From the NCBI RefSeq assembly GCF_024585285.1, contig NZ_CP040755.1, positions 3,534,001-3,598,000 of the forward strand: a DNA stretch of 64,000 nucleotides. The letters are read 5' to 3'. The notes under the pieces are model-generated. The model searched no databases. It was not told where the DNA came from and saw nothing but the letters and a program-made list of their open reading frames with translations. This stretch comes from Colwellia sp. M166. Lineage in GTDB: Bacteria; Pseudomonadota; Gammaproteobacteria; Enterobacterales; Alteromonadaceae. The position numbers were made by a program, and so were the translations under genes. Positions 43,675 through 54,186 of the stretch are shown here, piece after piece; within the stretch, counting starts at the first letter, position 1; every line of letters begins with the position of its first letter.

Positions 43675-44700
43675 ATGAAGCAAGAGCATATAATATTGAA
43701 AAATGAAGAAGAGCAATTATCAGAAATATCTGATGATATTGAAATTGTTGGCCCTGGTCGTATGCTTAAAGAAGCACGAAAAATTAAGGGCTTAAGCCAG
43801 CAGCAAGTGGCAGACAAATTAAACTTTAGAATATCACTCGTTGAAAACATTGAAGTTGAGCAATTTGATCTTAGCTTACCTTCGGCCTTCAACCGTGGCT
43901 ATTTAAAAAGTTACGCTAAGCTAGTTAATATTTCCCAAGAAGATATCTTGAATAGTTATGACCAACTGGGGGGTTCACAGCGTCAATGTGCTGAAATGCA
44001 AAGCTTTTCTAAAGGTACTGAAAAACAAGCTGAGCACAATATGCTAATGTGGATTTCTTATCTTATTTTAGCCATTCTAGTGACGGCAACGGTAGTTTGG
44101 TGGTTGCAATCACCTTCAGAACAGCCAGAGCCGATATTAACTGAAACGGCTGAATTAGCAGTGGCAGATAATAATAACACTGAGCCCAGCAACTTATCTG
44201 ATAGTGCCAGTGCAATTGAGCTAAATAATGAAGTTAGTACTGAGCAGCAAGAAACTTTAGCGAATGCACTCGACAATACTATAGACACTGTGACAGCGCC
44301 AGCAAGCACTCTACCAACAACAGTAGATGATAGTGTTAAGGTCACAATTGAACCGCTTAACGCTGAACAATCCCCAGTAGTTGAAGCGTCAACTACGCTT
44401 CAAGTAGTCTCTGATAATGAAATAATGGCTAATGATGATGAATTAACCGTACCTTTAGCGGATGTGGTGTTTACTTTTTCTGGTGATTGTTGGGTTAATA
44501 TTTATGATGCTACAGGTGAAAGAATTGCTTGGGGCGTTAAAAAATCAGGTTATATTATGCGTATTTCTGGTCAAGCGCCATTTTCTGTTACCTTAGGTAA
44601 GCCTGAATTGGTGCAAATAGATTACAATGACGTTTCGGTTGATATGACGACTTTTAACGCCGGAAATATTGCCAAGTTTTCATTACCACTAGCGCCTTAA
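43675..44700 (+). CDS. rodZ: Cytoskeleton protein RodZ
   Basis: About 341 residues. The N-terminal helix-turn-helix (LKEARKIKGLSQQQVADKLNF, residues ~30-100) contacts MreB. A single transmembrane helix follows (MLMWISYLILAILVTATVVWW, split by a few residues), then a Ser/Thr/Asn-rich periplasmic linker and a C-terminal beta domain (VFTFSGDCWVNIYDATGERI). RodZ couples MreB to the elongasome. The ATG at 43675 is chosen over TTG at 43672. It starts 12 bases after pilW. Confidence 0.92.
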   Translation: MKQEHIILKNEEEQLSEISDDIEIVGPGRMLKEARKIKGLSQQQVADKLNFRISLVENIEVEQFDLSLPSAFNRGYLKSYAKLVNISQEDILNSYDQLGGSQRQCAEMQSFSKGTEKQAEHNMLMWISYLILAILVTATVVWWLQSPSEQPEPILTETAELAVADNNNTEPSNLSDSASAIELNNEVSTEQQETLANALDNTIDTVTAPASTLPTTVDDSVKVTIEPLNAEQSPVVEASTTLQVVSDNEIMANDDELTVPLADVVFTFSGDCWVNIYDATGERIAWGVKKSGYIMRISGQAPFSVTLGKPELVQIDYNDVSVDMTTFNAGNIAKFSLPLAP

Positions 44701-44747
44701 TACGGTAACATCCCGTTTAATTAACGTAACAATATTGAATTTTTATT

Positions 44748-45866
44748 ATGTTTAAAGAATCTCCTATTATTCGTCGAAAATCCCGTCAGATCATGGTGGG
44801 TAATGTACCTGTTGGCGGCGATGCCCCTATTACTGTCCAGTCAATGACTAATACCTTGACCACAGATGTTGCGGCAACTGTCGGACAAATTAAAGCTCTT
44901 GAAGCTGTTGGTGCTGATATTGTTCGAGTCAGTGTACCGACAATGGACGCTGCTGAAGCTTTTCGTGAAATAAAGCGCCAAACCAATATTCCGTTAGTTG
45001 CTGATATTCATTTTGACTACCGTATTGCTTTAAAGGTAGCGGAGTACGGTGTTGATTGTTTGCGGATTAACCCCGGCAATATCGGCCGTGAAGACAGAGT
45101 TCGCTCGGTGGTTGAGTGCGCGCGTGATAACAATATTCCGATTAGAATCGGTGTTAATGGCGGCTCTTTAGAAAAAGATATTCAAGAACGCTACCGTGAA
45201 CCGACACCGGAAGCTTTGTTAGAGTCGGCGATGCGTCATGTTGATATTCTTGATCGTTTAAATTTTCATGAATTTAAAGTCAGCGTCAAAGCTTCTGATG
45301 TATTTCTTGCTGTTGGCGCCTACCGTTTACTGGCGAAGCAAATAGATAATCCTTTGCATTTAGGCATTACTGAAGCTGGCGGCTTACGCTCTGGCTCTGT
45401 TAAATCATCGGTAGGCCTAGGGTTATTATTAGCAGAAGGCATTGGAGATACCTTGCGTATTTCATTGGCTGCTGATCCTATCGAAGAAATTAAAGTTGGT
45501 TTTGATATTTTAAAATCATTAAAATTGCGCAGTCGTGGTATTAATCTTATTGCGTGTCCAAGCTGCTCTCGTCAAGAGTTCGATGTTATCTCGACGGTAA
45601 ATGCACTAGAGCAGCGCATTGAAGACATTATGACGCCGATGGATGTATCTATCATTGGCTGTATCGTTAACGGTCCGGGGGAAGCAATCGTTTCTGATCT
45701 CGGTTTAACCGGCAGCAGTAAAAAAAGTGGCTATTACCTTGATGGTATCCGTCAAAAAGAGCGTTTTGATAATAATAACCTTGTTGACCAACTTGAGCAG
45801 CGTATACGTGCTAAAGCCAAGTTATTAGATGCCAGTAATAAGATTGAGATAAAAGAAGTCGAATAA
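44748..45866 (+). CDS. ispG: 4-hydroxy-3-methylbut-2-en-1-yl diphosphate synthase IspG
   Basis: 372 residues. The N-terminal TIM barrel opens with [11 protein letters not shown], and the 4Fe-4S cysteines are in CPSCSRQ and [10 protein letters not shown]. It carries out the penultimate step of the MEP isoprenoid pathway. It starts 47 bases after rodZ in the conserved gammaproteobacterial order. Confidence 0.97.
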   Translation: MFKESPIIRRKSRQIMVGNVPVGGDAPITVQSMTNTLTTDVAATVGQIKALEAVGADIVRVSVPTMDAAEAFREIKRQTNIPLVADIHFDYRIALKVAEYGVDCLRINPGNIGREDRVRSVVECARDNNIPIRIGVNGGSLEKDIQERYREPTPEALLESAMRHVDILDRLNFHEFKVSVKASDVFLAVGAYRLLAKQIDNPLHLGITEAGGLRSGSVKSSVGLGLLLAEGIGDTLRISLAADPIEEIKVGFDILKSLKLRSRGINLIACPSCSRQEFDVISTVNALEQRIEDIMTPMDVSIIGCIVNGPGEAIVSDLGLTGSSKKSGYYLDGIRQKERFDNNNLVDQLEQRIRAKAKLLDASNKIEIKEVE

Positions 45867-46018
45867 TCATCATTAACTCGGTCGTAGGCTTTGCTGTTAT
45901 TTACGTTTGACAGCAAACTGCCTATAATGCACGCGATAAAAAAATATGAACAATAAAGTTATTCTTTGTTAAAGCAATGAATAAATTACTGAATAGATAA
46001 ACATGCGGGAAAAACTAC

Positions 46019-47293
46019 GTGAGTAAAGCAATTCAAGCAATTAGAGGTATGAACGACTGCCTACCTTCTGAAACAGGTATTTGGCAAATGGTAGAAACTG
46101 TATTGCGCCGAGTAGCTAGTAATTATGGTTTTGCTGAAATACGTATGCCGATCGTTGAGTCTACAGCCTTATTTAAACGCTCTATTGGTGAAGTAACCGA
46201 TATAGTTGAAAAGGAAATGTACACCTTTGAAGACCGTAATGGTGATAGTTTAACCCTACGCCCAGAGGGAACGGCAAGTTGTGTACGTGCAGGTAATCAA
46301 CATGGCTTACTTTATAACCAAGAGCAACGCTTGTGGTATATGGGGCCTATGTTTCGTCATGAGCGTCCACAAAAGGGGCGTTATCGTCAATTTCACCAAT
46401 TTGGCTTAGAAGCCTTTGGTATTGCGACACCGGATATTGACGCTGAAATCATTTTGTTAACTTCTCGACTTTGGCGGGAACTTGGCATCAATGAATTTGT
46501 CACACTAGAGCTAAATTCTTTAGGTTCGAACGAAGAACGAGCCCAATATCGTGATGCCTTAGTCGCGTTTCTAACTGAAAAAGAACAGCTTTTAGATGAA
46601 GATAGTAAACGTCGTATGCACACCAACCCACTGAGGGTTTTAGATAGTAAAAACCCTGATGTGCAAGCAGCATTGATAGGTGCACCTAAATTAGCCGATT
46701 ATTTTGGTGAAGAATCGAGTGCTCATTTTGCTTCAGTATGTCAGCGTTTAGACGCTGCAGGCGTCAAGTATGTGGTCAATGACCGCTTAGTACGCGGTTT
46801 AGATTATTACAATCGCACTGTCTTTGAATGGGTAACGTCTAGCTTGGGGGCACAAGGTACTATCTGCGCTGGTGGCCGTTATGATGGTTTAGTTGAGCAA
46901 CTTGGTGGTAAGTCAACGCCAGGTTTTGGCTTTGCTTTGGGTATTGAGCGCTTAGTGCTGATGCTAACCAGTTTGGAAAAAGCAAATAATATTAGAGCAC
47001 AAGTTGATGCTTACGTTATTATGCTCGGCACTGACGTTGAAATTACCGCTAACGGCTTAGCAGAACAATGGCGAGATCAAGTGCCTGACATTCGCTTACA
47101 AAGCCATTGTGGTGGCGGCAATATGAAAAAACAAATGAAGCGTGCGGATAAATCGGGAGCCCAAATTGCATTGATTCTTGGTGAAGATGAAATAGCTCAA
47201 AATATGGTAACGGTAAAATATCTGCGTGGACAACAAGAACAACAAAGTTTGCCACTTGAGCAAGTGCCAAGTCTTTTAACAAATTTACTTTAA
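46019..47293 (+). CDS. hisS: Histidyl-tRNA synthetase
   Basis: 424 residues of a class II synthetase. Motif 1 region [10 protein letters not shown], motif 2 [18 protein letters not shown] and the histidine-binding [12 protein letters not shown] are intact, with a C-terminal anticodon-binding domain ([19 protein letters not shown]). Start is GTG at 46019 behind CGGGAAA. A TATAAT lies at 45923, so it may have its own promoter in the 152-base gap after ispG. Confidence 0.96.
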   Translation: MSKAIQAIRGMNDCLPSETGIWQMVETVLRRVASNYGFAEIRMPIVESTALFKRSIGEVTDIVEKEMYTFEDRNGDSLTLRPEGTASCVRAGNQHGLLYNQEQRLWYMGPMFRHERPQKGRYRQFHQFGLEAFGIATPDIDAEIILLTSRLWRELGINEFVTLELNSLGSNEERAQYRDALVAFLTEKEQLLDEDSKRRMHTNPLRVLDSKNPDVQAALIGAPKLADYFGEESSAHFASVCQRLDAAGVKYVVNDRLVRGLDYYNRTVFEWVTSSLGAQGTICAGGRYDGLVEQLGGKSTPGFGFALGIERLVLMLTSLEKANNIRAQVDAYVIMLGTDVEITANGLAEQWRDQVPDIRLQSHCGGGNMKKQMKRADKSGAQIALILGEDEIAQNMVTVKYLRGQQEQQSLPLEQVPSLLTNLL

Positions 47294-47302
47294 GGGTTAG
47301 TT

Positions 47303-47941
47303 TTGGATATACATCAAACAGAAGAACAACAAGTCGAAGCAATCAAAACGTTTTGGAGTAATAATGGTAATGCGATTATCGCAGGTTTAGCCATTGGTTT
47401 TGCAGGCTTTATAGGTCTTAATTACTACAATGACCACAAACTGCAACAAGAAGTGAATGCTTCAGAGGCTTACCAAACTATGCTTGAAGAGGCGTCGTTA
47501 GATGGCGCTGCTTTTGCAGCTGCAGGTGAGACTTTTATTGCTGAGAACGAAAATTCAACTTATAGCATGCTAACGGCTATTGCTTTAGCAAAAGAAGCTG
47601 CGGAAACACAAGATTGGGCACAAGCTGAAACTTATTTAACCACAGCAATTGCCAAATCTGTTGATGATGGCATTAAAGCCATTGCGACAGTACGTTTGGC
47701 GCGAGTGCAGTTACAGTTAGAGAAATACCAACAAGCGTTAGCGACATTATCAGCAAAATTACCAGCTTCATTTAATGCTGACGTTGAAGAAGTGAAGGGC
47801 GATATTTATTTTAAACAAGGTAAGTCGGAATTGGCTCGTACTGCCTATCAAGCAGCAATTGATGAAGCAAGCGAAGGCAGTAACCCGGCATTACAAATGA
47901 AATTAGACGACTTAGCGCAAGTCATTGACTTAAGCAAATAG
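47303..47941 (+). CDS. yfgM: YfgM family TPR membrane protein
   Basis: 212 residues, start TTG at 47303 behind AAGGGTTAG. The N-terminus DIHQTEEQQVEAIKTFW is followed by one membrane anchor (AIIAGLAIGFAGFIGLNYY), and the periplasmic part is TPR-like. YfgM associates with SecYEG and PpiD. Nine bases separate it from hisS and 14 from bamB. Confidence 0.9.
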   Translation: MDIHQTEEQQVEAIKTFWSNNGNAIIAGLAIGFAGFIGLNYYNDHKLQQEVNASEAYQTMLEEASLDGAAFAAAGETFIAENENSTYSMLTAIALAKEAAETQDWAQAETYLTTAIAKSVDDGIKAIATVRLARVQLQLEKYQQALATLSAKLPASFNADVEEVKGDIYFKQGKSELARTAYQAAIDEASEGSNPALQMKLDDLAQVIDLSK

Positions 47942-47955
47942 AGAGTGGTGTAAGC

Positions 47956-49164
47956 ATGTTTATGAGTAAACGCTTTAACAAAAAGCTCCTTGCTATCTGC
48001 TTTTTGGCGGTAGGGATTTCTGCGTGTTCATCAACTGATGACGAAAACGAAGAATTAAAGGTTGCGGAGTTAACCGAAATTACAGCTTTATTTGACCCTG
48101 TAGTTAAATGGGACGCTAGTATTGGTAGTGGTGTGGGTGATTACTTTTCTCGTATCAAACCCGCGGTTGCTTATGGAAAAGTTTTTAGTGTTAGCCGTGC
48201 CGGTGAAGCATACGCATTTGATGAAAATAGTGGCGAGCAAATTTGGCATGTAGACTTAAGCGATATTGATAACAAACGTGGCTTTTTTGATGATAAAGAG
48301 CCGGCGTTGATCAGTGGTGGTGTGGTTGCTGGTATCAATAAAGTATTCTATGGCAGTGAAAATGGTGCTGTTATTGCGCTTGAAGCTGAGAGTGGTGAGT
48401 TATCGTGGCAAAGTAAAGTTAAGGGCGAAGTTATTGCAGCCCCAGCACTTGACTCTGGCAAGTTAGTGGTTAATACCGCTTCGGGTGTAATGAAGGCATT
48501 TAATGCGTCAAATGGTCAAGATGATTGGCAAGTTGAGCAAGATGTACCGCCATTATCACTACGAGGTATCAGTGCGCCGGTTATTTCTGGTGGTGGTGTT
48601 ATTGTTGGCTCCGCTGATGGTTCTTTGTCTGTTTATATCCTTGAACAAGGTCGTCAAGGTTGGACGGCTGATATTGGCGAGGCAACAGGCTCAACAGAAT
48701 TAGAACGCGTGGTTGATGTTGACTCAACACCATTAGTTTATGGCGAAAATATTTACACTGTGTCTTCGCGCGGCAACTTAAGTGCGGTTGAATTACGTTC
48801 AGGTCGCGTGTTATGGCAACGCCAATATTCATCGTATCGTGAAATTTCGATTAGCGGTAATAGCTTATTTTTAACGGATGTTAAAGGCCATGTTTATGCC
48901 ATCGATCGTAATAATGGTTTAGAGCTATGGAGCCAACTATCGTTTATGAACCGAAGTGTGACAGGACCGGTTCCGATCGGTAATTATGTAGTAGTTGGCG
49001 ATTTTGAAGGTTATCTACATTGGCTAGATCAAGCAACCGGTGAAGTGGTTGCACGCCATCATGTCGATAGTAGTGGCATTTATACAACACCAACCGTTGC
49101 CAATGGTGTTTTATATGCTCAATCGCGCGATGGCGATTTAGAAGCGATAACTATCCCAGAATAA
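47956..49164 (+). CDS. bamB: Outer membrane assembly lipoprotein BamB
   Basis: 402 residues. A lipoprotein signal ends in ISAC (Cys about residue 24), followed by an acidic stretch. The rest is an eight-bladed PQQ-type propeller with repeated W-x-V/ALD/EXXSGE-type blades (GEAYAFDENSGEQIWHVDL, VIALEAESGELSWQ, AIDRNNGLELWSQ). It is part of the BamABCDE machine. An in-frame ATG two codons in (47962) is an alternative start. Confidence 0.95.
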   Translation: MFMSKRFNKKLLAICFLAVGISACSSTDDENEELKVAELTEITALFDPVVKWDASIGSGVGDYFSRIKPAVAYGKVFSVSRAGEAYAFDENSGEQIWHVDLSDIDNKRGFFDDKEPALISGGVVAGINKVFYGSENGAVIALEAESGELSWQSKVKGEVIAAPALDSGKLVVNTASGVMKAFNASNGQDDWQVEQDVPPLSLRGISAPVISGGGVIVGSADGSLSVYILEQGRQGWTADIGEATGSTELERVVDVDSTPLVYGENIYTVSSRGNLSAVELRSGRVLWQRQYSSYREISISGNSLFLTDVKGHVYAIDRNNGLELWSQLSFMNRSVTGPVPIGNYVVVGDFEGYLHWLDQATGEVVARHHVDSSGIYTTPTVANGVLYAQSRDGDLEAITIPE

Positions 49165-49221
49165 ATTATTCAATTAAGCGGTTAATTTATTGGCTGATTG
49201 AATATTTAGACTAAAATTATA

Positions 49222-49254
49222 AACGGCTCCAGTGTAAAGTGCACTGGAGCCGTT
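49222..49254 (+). terminator. Intrinsic terminator of bamB
   Basis: AACGGCTCCAGTG and CACTGGAGCCGTT form a perfect 13-bp stem with a 7-base loop; GTTTATT follows. It separates bamB from der. Confidence 0.88.
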
Positions 49255-49320
49255 GTTTATTAATAAAACGGATATAATTTTTTAGATTATATTGAGTTGA
49301 ATGAAAAATTTGAGGTGAAC

Positions 49321-50796
49321 ATGCTTCCTGTAGTAGCACTTGTTGGGCGACCTAATGTCGGTAAGTCAACATTATTTAATCGATTAACGCGCAGTCGAGA
49401 TGCGTTAGTTGCAGACTATCCTGGCTTAACTCGTGATCGCCAATACGGCAAAGCGGAAGTTGAAGAGCACCCTTTTATCGTTATTGATACCGGTGGTATT
49501 GAAGGTGATGAAAAAGGTATTGATGCTTTAATGGCTGAACAGTCACTGATCGCCATTGATGAAGCCGATGCGGTTTTGTTTATGGTTGATGCCAGAGCAG
49601 GTTTAACTTCTGCCGATCAAGGTATTGCTAGTCATTTACGTAAGCAAGATAAAAAAGTATTTTTGGTCGCCAATAAGGTTGATGGTATTGATGCCGACTC
49701 TGCCGTTGCTGATTTTTACTCGCTTGGTTTAGGTGATGCAGTACACCAGATTGCGGCTGCACACGGTCGTGGTGTTACCCAACTATTAACGCTGGCATTA
49801 ACGCCTCATATTGAAGAGCTGGGCAGACCACAAGCACAAGAAAATGATGAGTTTGATGGTGAGTATGACGAAAACATTAATAATGAAGCATTAGATCAGA
49901 AAAATATCGATGAAGCGCCAGAAGAAACCGACACCATTAAACTGGCTATTATTGGTAAGCCTAATGTTGGTAAATCAACGCTAACTAATCGCATTTTGGG
50001 TGAAGACCGAGTTGTGGTATTTGATATGCCCGGTACCACGCGAGATAGTGTTTATATCCCAATGGAACACAATGGTCGACCATATACACTGATTGACACC
50101 GCAGGTATTCGTCGCCGTAAAAATGTCACTGATATTGTTGAAAAGTTTTCAGTGATTAAAACCTTACGTGCGATAGAAGATGCCAATGTTTGTTTACTGA
50201 TTATTGATGCCCAAGAAGGCATTAGCGATCAAGACTTAAGTTTGCTTGGCTTTATTTTAGAAGCCGGACGCTCTTTAGTGTTAGCGGTAAATAAATGGGA
50301 TGGTTTAGATGATCATGTTAAAGATCGTATTAAATCTGAGTTAGACCGTCGTTTAGGCTTTATTGATTTTGCCCGTATTCATTTTATTTCAGCGCTACAT
50401 GGTACAGGTGTTGGTCATTTATATGAGTCAGTCGAAGAAGCATTTGTTTCAGCGACGAAACGTATTTCTACTTCTATGGTAACTAAGATTCTAGATATGG
50501 CGGTGTTTGATCATCAGCCACCAATGCATCAAGGTCGCCGTATTAAATTAAAATATGCTCATGCCGGTGGTTATAACCCGCCAATTATTGTTATCCATGG
50601 TAATTTAGCGAAGAACTTACCGATTTCTTACAAGCGCTATTTGATGAACTACTACCGTAAATCATTAAAAATTATGGGCACACCAATCAGAATTGAGTTT
50701 AGAGAAACCTCTAATCCATTTGCTGGTAAGAAAAAGTTGACCTATACCGAGCAAAAGAAAATGGCGCGGGCAACACAAGGTTATAAGAAAGACTAG
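49321..50796 (+). CDS. der: GTPase Der (EngA)
   Basis: 491 residues from the ATG at 49321, preceded by GAGGTG; an upstream in-frame ATG at 49297 is less likely. Two GTPase domains have P-loops GRPNVGKST and GKPNVGKST, with DTGG and DTAG switch motifs and NKVD and NKWD. An acidic linker between them ([19 protein letters not shown]) precedes the second, and a KH-like domain closes the protein. Der acts in 50S maturation. Its TAG stop lies inside the target duplication of the downstream IS. Confidence 0.96.
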   Translation: MLPVVALVGRPNVGKSTLFNRLTRSRDALVADYPGLTRDRQYGKAEVEEHPFIVIDTGGIEGDEKGIDALMAEQSLIAIDEADAVLFMVDARAGLTSADQGIASHLRKQDKKVFLVANKVDGIDADSAVADFYSLGLGDAVHQIAAAHGRGVTQLLTLALTPHIEELGRPQAQENDEFDGEYDENINNEALDQKNIDEAPEETDTIKLAIIGKPNVGKSTLTNRILGEDRVVVFDMPGTTRDSVYIPMEHNGRPYTLIDTAGIRRRKNVTDIVEKFSVIKTLRAIEDANVCLLIIDAQEGISDQDLSLLGFILEAGRSLVLAVNKWDGLDDHVKDRIKSELDRRLGFIDFARIHFISALHGTGVGHLYESVEEAFVSATKRISTSMVTKILDMAVFDHQPPMHQGRRIKLKYAHAGGYNPPIIVIHGNLAKNLPISYKRYLMNYYRKSLKIMGTPIRIEFRETSNPFAGKKKLTYTEQKKMARATQGYKKD

Positions 50797-50799
50797 TTA

Positions 50800-51797
50800 A
50801 CCTCAGATCGGGTTAAGCCCTAACCATAGCATTCTTCTCTACGTCACTAATATTAAGGGTTGGCTTATTTTCTTTAAGGCAATAAGCCACTAAACCTGCC
50901 AGTAAATTCAACATAAAACTATTAGGGCTACGATGACGCGAATGCTCTATTTGAGATATATTCTTCAATTGATCATTTATCGTTTCAATAATAAACCGTC
51001 TAGATAACATTGCTCTATCCCATAACGACATAGCTTTGGCTTTCATATTACGGCGCACGGTTGTTATCAAATCAACTCCTTTTTCCTTCAAACCAACTGT
51101 TAATTTTTTGCTTATATAGCCTTTATCTGCATATAACTTCCCTTTTAAGTTTTTAGCTAAGGCTAATACGGGCTTTGTGTCGTGAACATTGCCAGTAGTT
51201 AATTTAGCCTCAACTATTTCACCTCTAAAGTTAGTGACTAAATGTAGTTTGAACCCATAAAACCAACCCATTGTTCCTTTGCCCCGTTCGGCTATACCGT
51301 CAAATGTTTTATGTCTAGGAATTCTTAAGTTATGGCATACTTTTATGCTTGTAGAGTCAATAAACTCAATACCTGTAGACTCACCTTTAAGTATTGAAAA
51401 GTAGCTAGAAAGTGGAACGACCGCTTTAGGCATCACTTCTAAAAATCGAGTGTAGCTCAATAAGCTAGGGAAATGTGAACGATAAAACTTAGCAATATAA
51501 CCTTTATAATAATTTTTAAAGTCGCGATGATTTGATGTATGAAAAGCAATTAATATAGTGATTATCTCACTCATAGCCATACGGCATGGACGATTTCGCT
51601 TGATACTTCCATCAGCAATTAATTGTTTCTCCCATTGTGGGATAAATACGCGACAAAAATCATCGACATCACAGAATATTTCAACTAGTTTATTCATGCC
51701 CGTTCCTTATTATCTTTCTGTTTTTTCTTGGTCGAAAGATCGGATCGTGGAACGGGCACTTAGTTCAATTTAATTAATTCTTATCCCGAGCTGAGGT
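50800..51797 (-). mobile_element. IS982-family insertion sequence
   Basis: 998 bp. Terminal inverted repeats are ACCTCAGATCGGGTTAAG and ACCTCAGCTCGGGATAAG (two mismatches in 18). TAGTTA flanks it at 50794-50799 and 51798-51803, a 6-bp target duplication that includes the der stop codon. It carries one intact transposase gene. Confidence 0.92.
50813..51697 (-). CDS. IS982 family transposase
   Basis: 294 residues. DDE residues lie in EFIDSTSIKVCHN, KLYADKGYISKK and RFIIETINDQLKN. The N-terminal CDVDDFCRVFIPQWEKQL and the RPCRMAMSEIITILIAFH segment are typical of IS982. The gene is complete, so the element may still move and could act on the related MITE at 703-928 (inference). Confidence 0.93.
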   Translation of the reverse strand: MNKLVEIFCDVDDFCRVFIPQWEKQLIADGSIKRNRPCRMAMSEIITILIAFHTSNHRDFKNYYKGYIAKFYRSHFPSLLSYTRFLEVMPKAVVPLSSYFSILKGESTGIEFIDSTSIKVCHNLRIPRHKTFDGIAERGKGTMGWFYGFKLHLVTNFRGEIVEAKLTTGNVHDTKPVLALAKNLKGKLYADKGYISKKLTVGLKEKGVDLITTVRRNMKAKAMSLWDRAMLSRRFIIETINDQLKNISQIEHSRHRSPNSFMLNLLAGLVAYCLKENKPTLNISDVEKNAMVRA

Positions 51798-51826
51798 TAG
51801 TTAAGTAAAATACCATGCTACTAATG

Positions 51827-51857
51827 AAAAGCTGATTGATAAAATCAGCTTTTTTTA
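51827..51857 (+). terminator. Original terminator of der
   Basis: AAAAGCTGATT and AATCAGCTTTT form a perfect stem followed by T6. The IS982 insertion has moved it about 1 kb from the der stop codon. Confidence 0.88.
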
Positions 51858-51979
51858 TAGGCAATTATAGCGACATAGCCAACAAAGGATATTGCTTTCA
51901 GGCCAGTATTCCGCTACTGTAAAATTGCTAATAAATTTATATTTTTTTGATTATTTTAGGCTAAATATTTTGGAAAATC

Positions 51980-52663
51980 ATGTCTGATACCCCGGTAAAA
52001 ATGGAAATAATAGGGCGATTAAATCGCAATTTAGCTTTATTACAGCCAGGAGCTACAGTGACGTTGGATATGTCTACACCTGCTGGTCAGCGGGGTAAGT
52101 TCCGTTCATTTTTTATTGGTTATATGCCAAAAAATTACGTTTTAGTACAATATCCTGATAGTTCAAAATTAGGTAATTTTTCCCAATACATTGCTCAGGG
52201 CATGGGCGTAACTGTCCGCGGACTTATTGAAGGTCATGAAGGTGCCGTCGTCGCTTTTGTTTCTAACATTAAACAAACCATTCAAATACCTTCACGTATT
52301 ATTGTGCTGGAATTTCCGCGCGAGGTTAGTTTACAAAACTTACGCTCTTCCGTACGAATTGAAACTTACATTAAAGCAAAAGTTAAAGTTAAAGATGAAT
52401 ACTGGGGCTCAGTGATATCAGATATTTCAGTTACAGGTTGCCAGCTTATGATTAATAATGGCGAAAAATTAACCTTGAGCGATGACAAACCGATAGAAAT
52501 TATCATTGAAGACTTCCAAGGCTTGAAAAACCTTAAGCTAGAAGCTGAAATCTGTAACAGCAAAGTGCAAAGTGATGGCATTATGTTAGGGGTTAAATTT
52601 GATGACTCAAGTAAATTAGAAGTTACCAAGCTCTTACAACAAGCGGTTATTTCACCGCATTAA
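51980..52663 (+). CDS. PilZ-domain c-di-GMP receptor (YcgR-like)
   Basis: 227 residues. An N-terminal YcgR-like beta domain is followed by PilZ: the R-x3-R-like RSSVRIETYIKA and the DISVTGCQL (D-x-S-x2-G) motif bind cyclic di-GMP. It probably links c-di-GMP to motility or surface behaviour; the partner is unknown. GGAAAATC precedes the ATG. Its last 17 bases overlap the end of xseA on the other strand. Confidence 0.87.
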   Translation: MSDTPVKMEIIGRLNRNLALLQPGATVTLDMSTPAGQRGKFRSFFIGYMPKNYVLVQYPDSSKLGNFSQYIAQGMGVTVRGLIEGHEGAVVAFVSNIKQTIQIPSRIIVLEFPREVSLQNLRSSVRIETYIKAKVKVKDEYWGSVISDISVTGCQLMINNGEKLTLSDDKPIEIIIEDFQGLKNLKLEAEICNSKVQSDGIMLGVKFDDSSKLEVTKLLQQAVISPH

Positions 52664-53996
52664 TTTTCTCGATTGCGATAATACGAGCGGCTATTATTCC
52701 GTCTGAAACTTCTAGTTTTATATTATCTTCGACACTAATATCTTTAATACTTTTGATTAGTTTTTGCTGTTCATCACGTGCAATGCTATAGCCTCGGGCG
52801 ATAGTGGCTAGTGGGCTGACGATATGTAGTTGTTCGCATTGATGAGAGAAGCTTTCTTGTTTGGCGATTAATAATCGTTGTTGCGCGCCGATAAGCTGAC
52901 TCTTAAGCTGAGTCAGTTGCTGTTGATGCTGCTTTATTGTCTGTGTTGGTGCGGCATTGAGAAGTCGCTGTTCAAGATATTTAGGCTTTTGTTTAAGCTG
53001 ATTAAACCCTCGAGAAATTAAGCTTTGTAAGCGCATGGTCAGCTGATCAGATTTTTGTTGTTTATTTTGTAACTGTTGTTCAGGATGTACTTGGCTTAAT
53101 CTATGACCTAAGGTATTTGATAGGTGACTTGAGCGTTTTAATTGCTGTTTTAGAGCAAACTGTCCGCGCTTGAGTAATTCAACTACTTTATTAATACGCT
53201 CATCGATATCAGCAGAAACTATTTCTGCGGCGGCTGAGGGGGTAGGGGCTCTTAAATCGGCGACATAATCAGATAGTGTCGTATCAATCTCATGGCCTAC
53301 GGCACTAATGGTTGGTATTGTCGACTGGAAAATAGCACGAGCAACCATCTCTTCATTAAAAGCCCATAAATCTTCTAGCGAACCACCGCCACGCCCGACT
53401 AATAGCACATCAACTTCATTGCGTTGGTTGGCGATAGTAATGGCCTGAGCTATATCGTATTTAGCTTGTTCACCTTGTACCAATGCTGGGTAGATAATGA
53501 CTTTTAATAATGGGTTTCTTCTTTTTAGTACTGTGATGATGTCTTTTACCGCAGCACCGGTAGGAGAAGTTACAATACCTACGGTTTGAATGAGCTTAGG
53601 AATTGCCTGCTTATGATGTAATTCAAATAAGCCTTCTCCATGCAGTTTATCTTTTAATAATTGATACTGCTGACGTAATAGTCCTTCACCAGCAGGTTCC
53701 ATTTGCTCAATAATGAGCTGAAAGTCACCTCGTGGTTCATAAAGTGATACTTTAGCGCGTACTAATACTTGTTGGCCATTTTGTGGGGCTATTCTAACGC
53801 GGCGATTATTACCTTTAAACATCGCACAGCGAACTTGTGACTTTTGATCTTTTAGTGATAAATACCAATGTCCGGAGCTGGCAGCAATAAAATTAGATAT
53901 TTCGCCACATAACCAGACGGTATTTAACTCACTTTCTAAGATAAAACGTACTTTTTTCGTTAGTTCACTTACTTGTAGAATATGCTGTTGAGCCAT
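52647..53996 (-). CDS. xseA: Exodeoxyribonuclease VII large subunit
   Basis: 449 residues. An OB-fold (VWLCGEISNFIAASSGHWY) is followed by the catalytic domain with GIVTSPTGAAVKDI, LLVGRGGGSLEDLWAFN and ISAVGHEIDTTLSDYVADLRAPTPSAAAE in consecutive short blocks. A long coiled coil (residues ~270-390, rich in Q, L and K) ends in the small C-terminal domain. It degrades single-stranded DNA with XseB. Confidence 0.95.
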   Translation of the reverse strand: MAQQHILQVSELTKKVRFILESELNTVWLCGEISNFIAASSGHWYLSLKDQKSQVRCAMFKGNNRRVRIAPQNGQQVLVRAKVSLYEPRGDFQLIIEQMEPAGEGLLRQQYQLLKDKLHGEGLFELHHKQAIPKLIQTVGIVTSPTGAAVKDIITVLKRRNPLLKVIIYPALVQGEQAKYDIAQAITIANQRNEVDVLLVGRGGGSLEDLWAFNEEMVARAIFQSTIPTISAVGHEIDTTLSDYVADLRAPTPSAAAEIVSADIDERINKVVELLKRGQFALKQQLKRSSHLSNTLGHRLSQVHPEQQLQNKQQKSDQLTMRLQSLISRGFNQLKQKPKYLEQRLLNAAPTQTIKQHQQQLTQLKSQLIGAQQRLLIAKQESFSHQCEQLHIVSPLATIARGYSIARDEQQKLIKSIKDISVEDNIKLEVSDGIIAARIIAIEKINAVK

Positions 53997-54186
53997 AAAT
54001 GTGTTACTTTTTTTATTGTTAAGGCGTAATAATGGAATAGTTACGCGCTATTATATATTTGTTTCGGTGATCATCGACAGTTTATTTTCGTTTTATTGCA
54101 TTTATAAGTTTACCTTCGCAGGGAAAGCGGTTAAAATTCTGCCGCAATATTTCCTCCCTAACCACTCATTTTAGAGAGATGTTGCG

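Noticed and set aside
45907..45928. TTGACA and TATAAT upstream of hisS as a sigma-70 promoter
   Set aside because: The two hexamers are only 10 bases apart, so they cannot be the -35 and -10 of one promoter; only the TATAAT is plausible.
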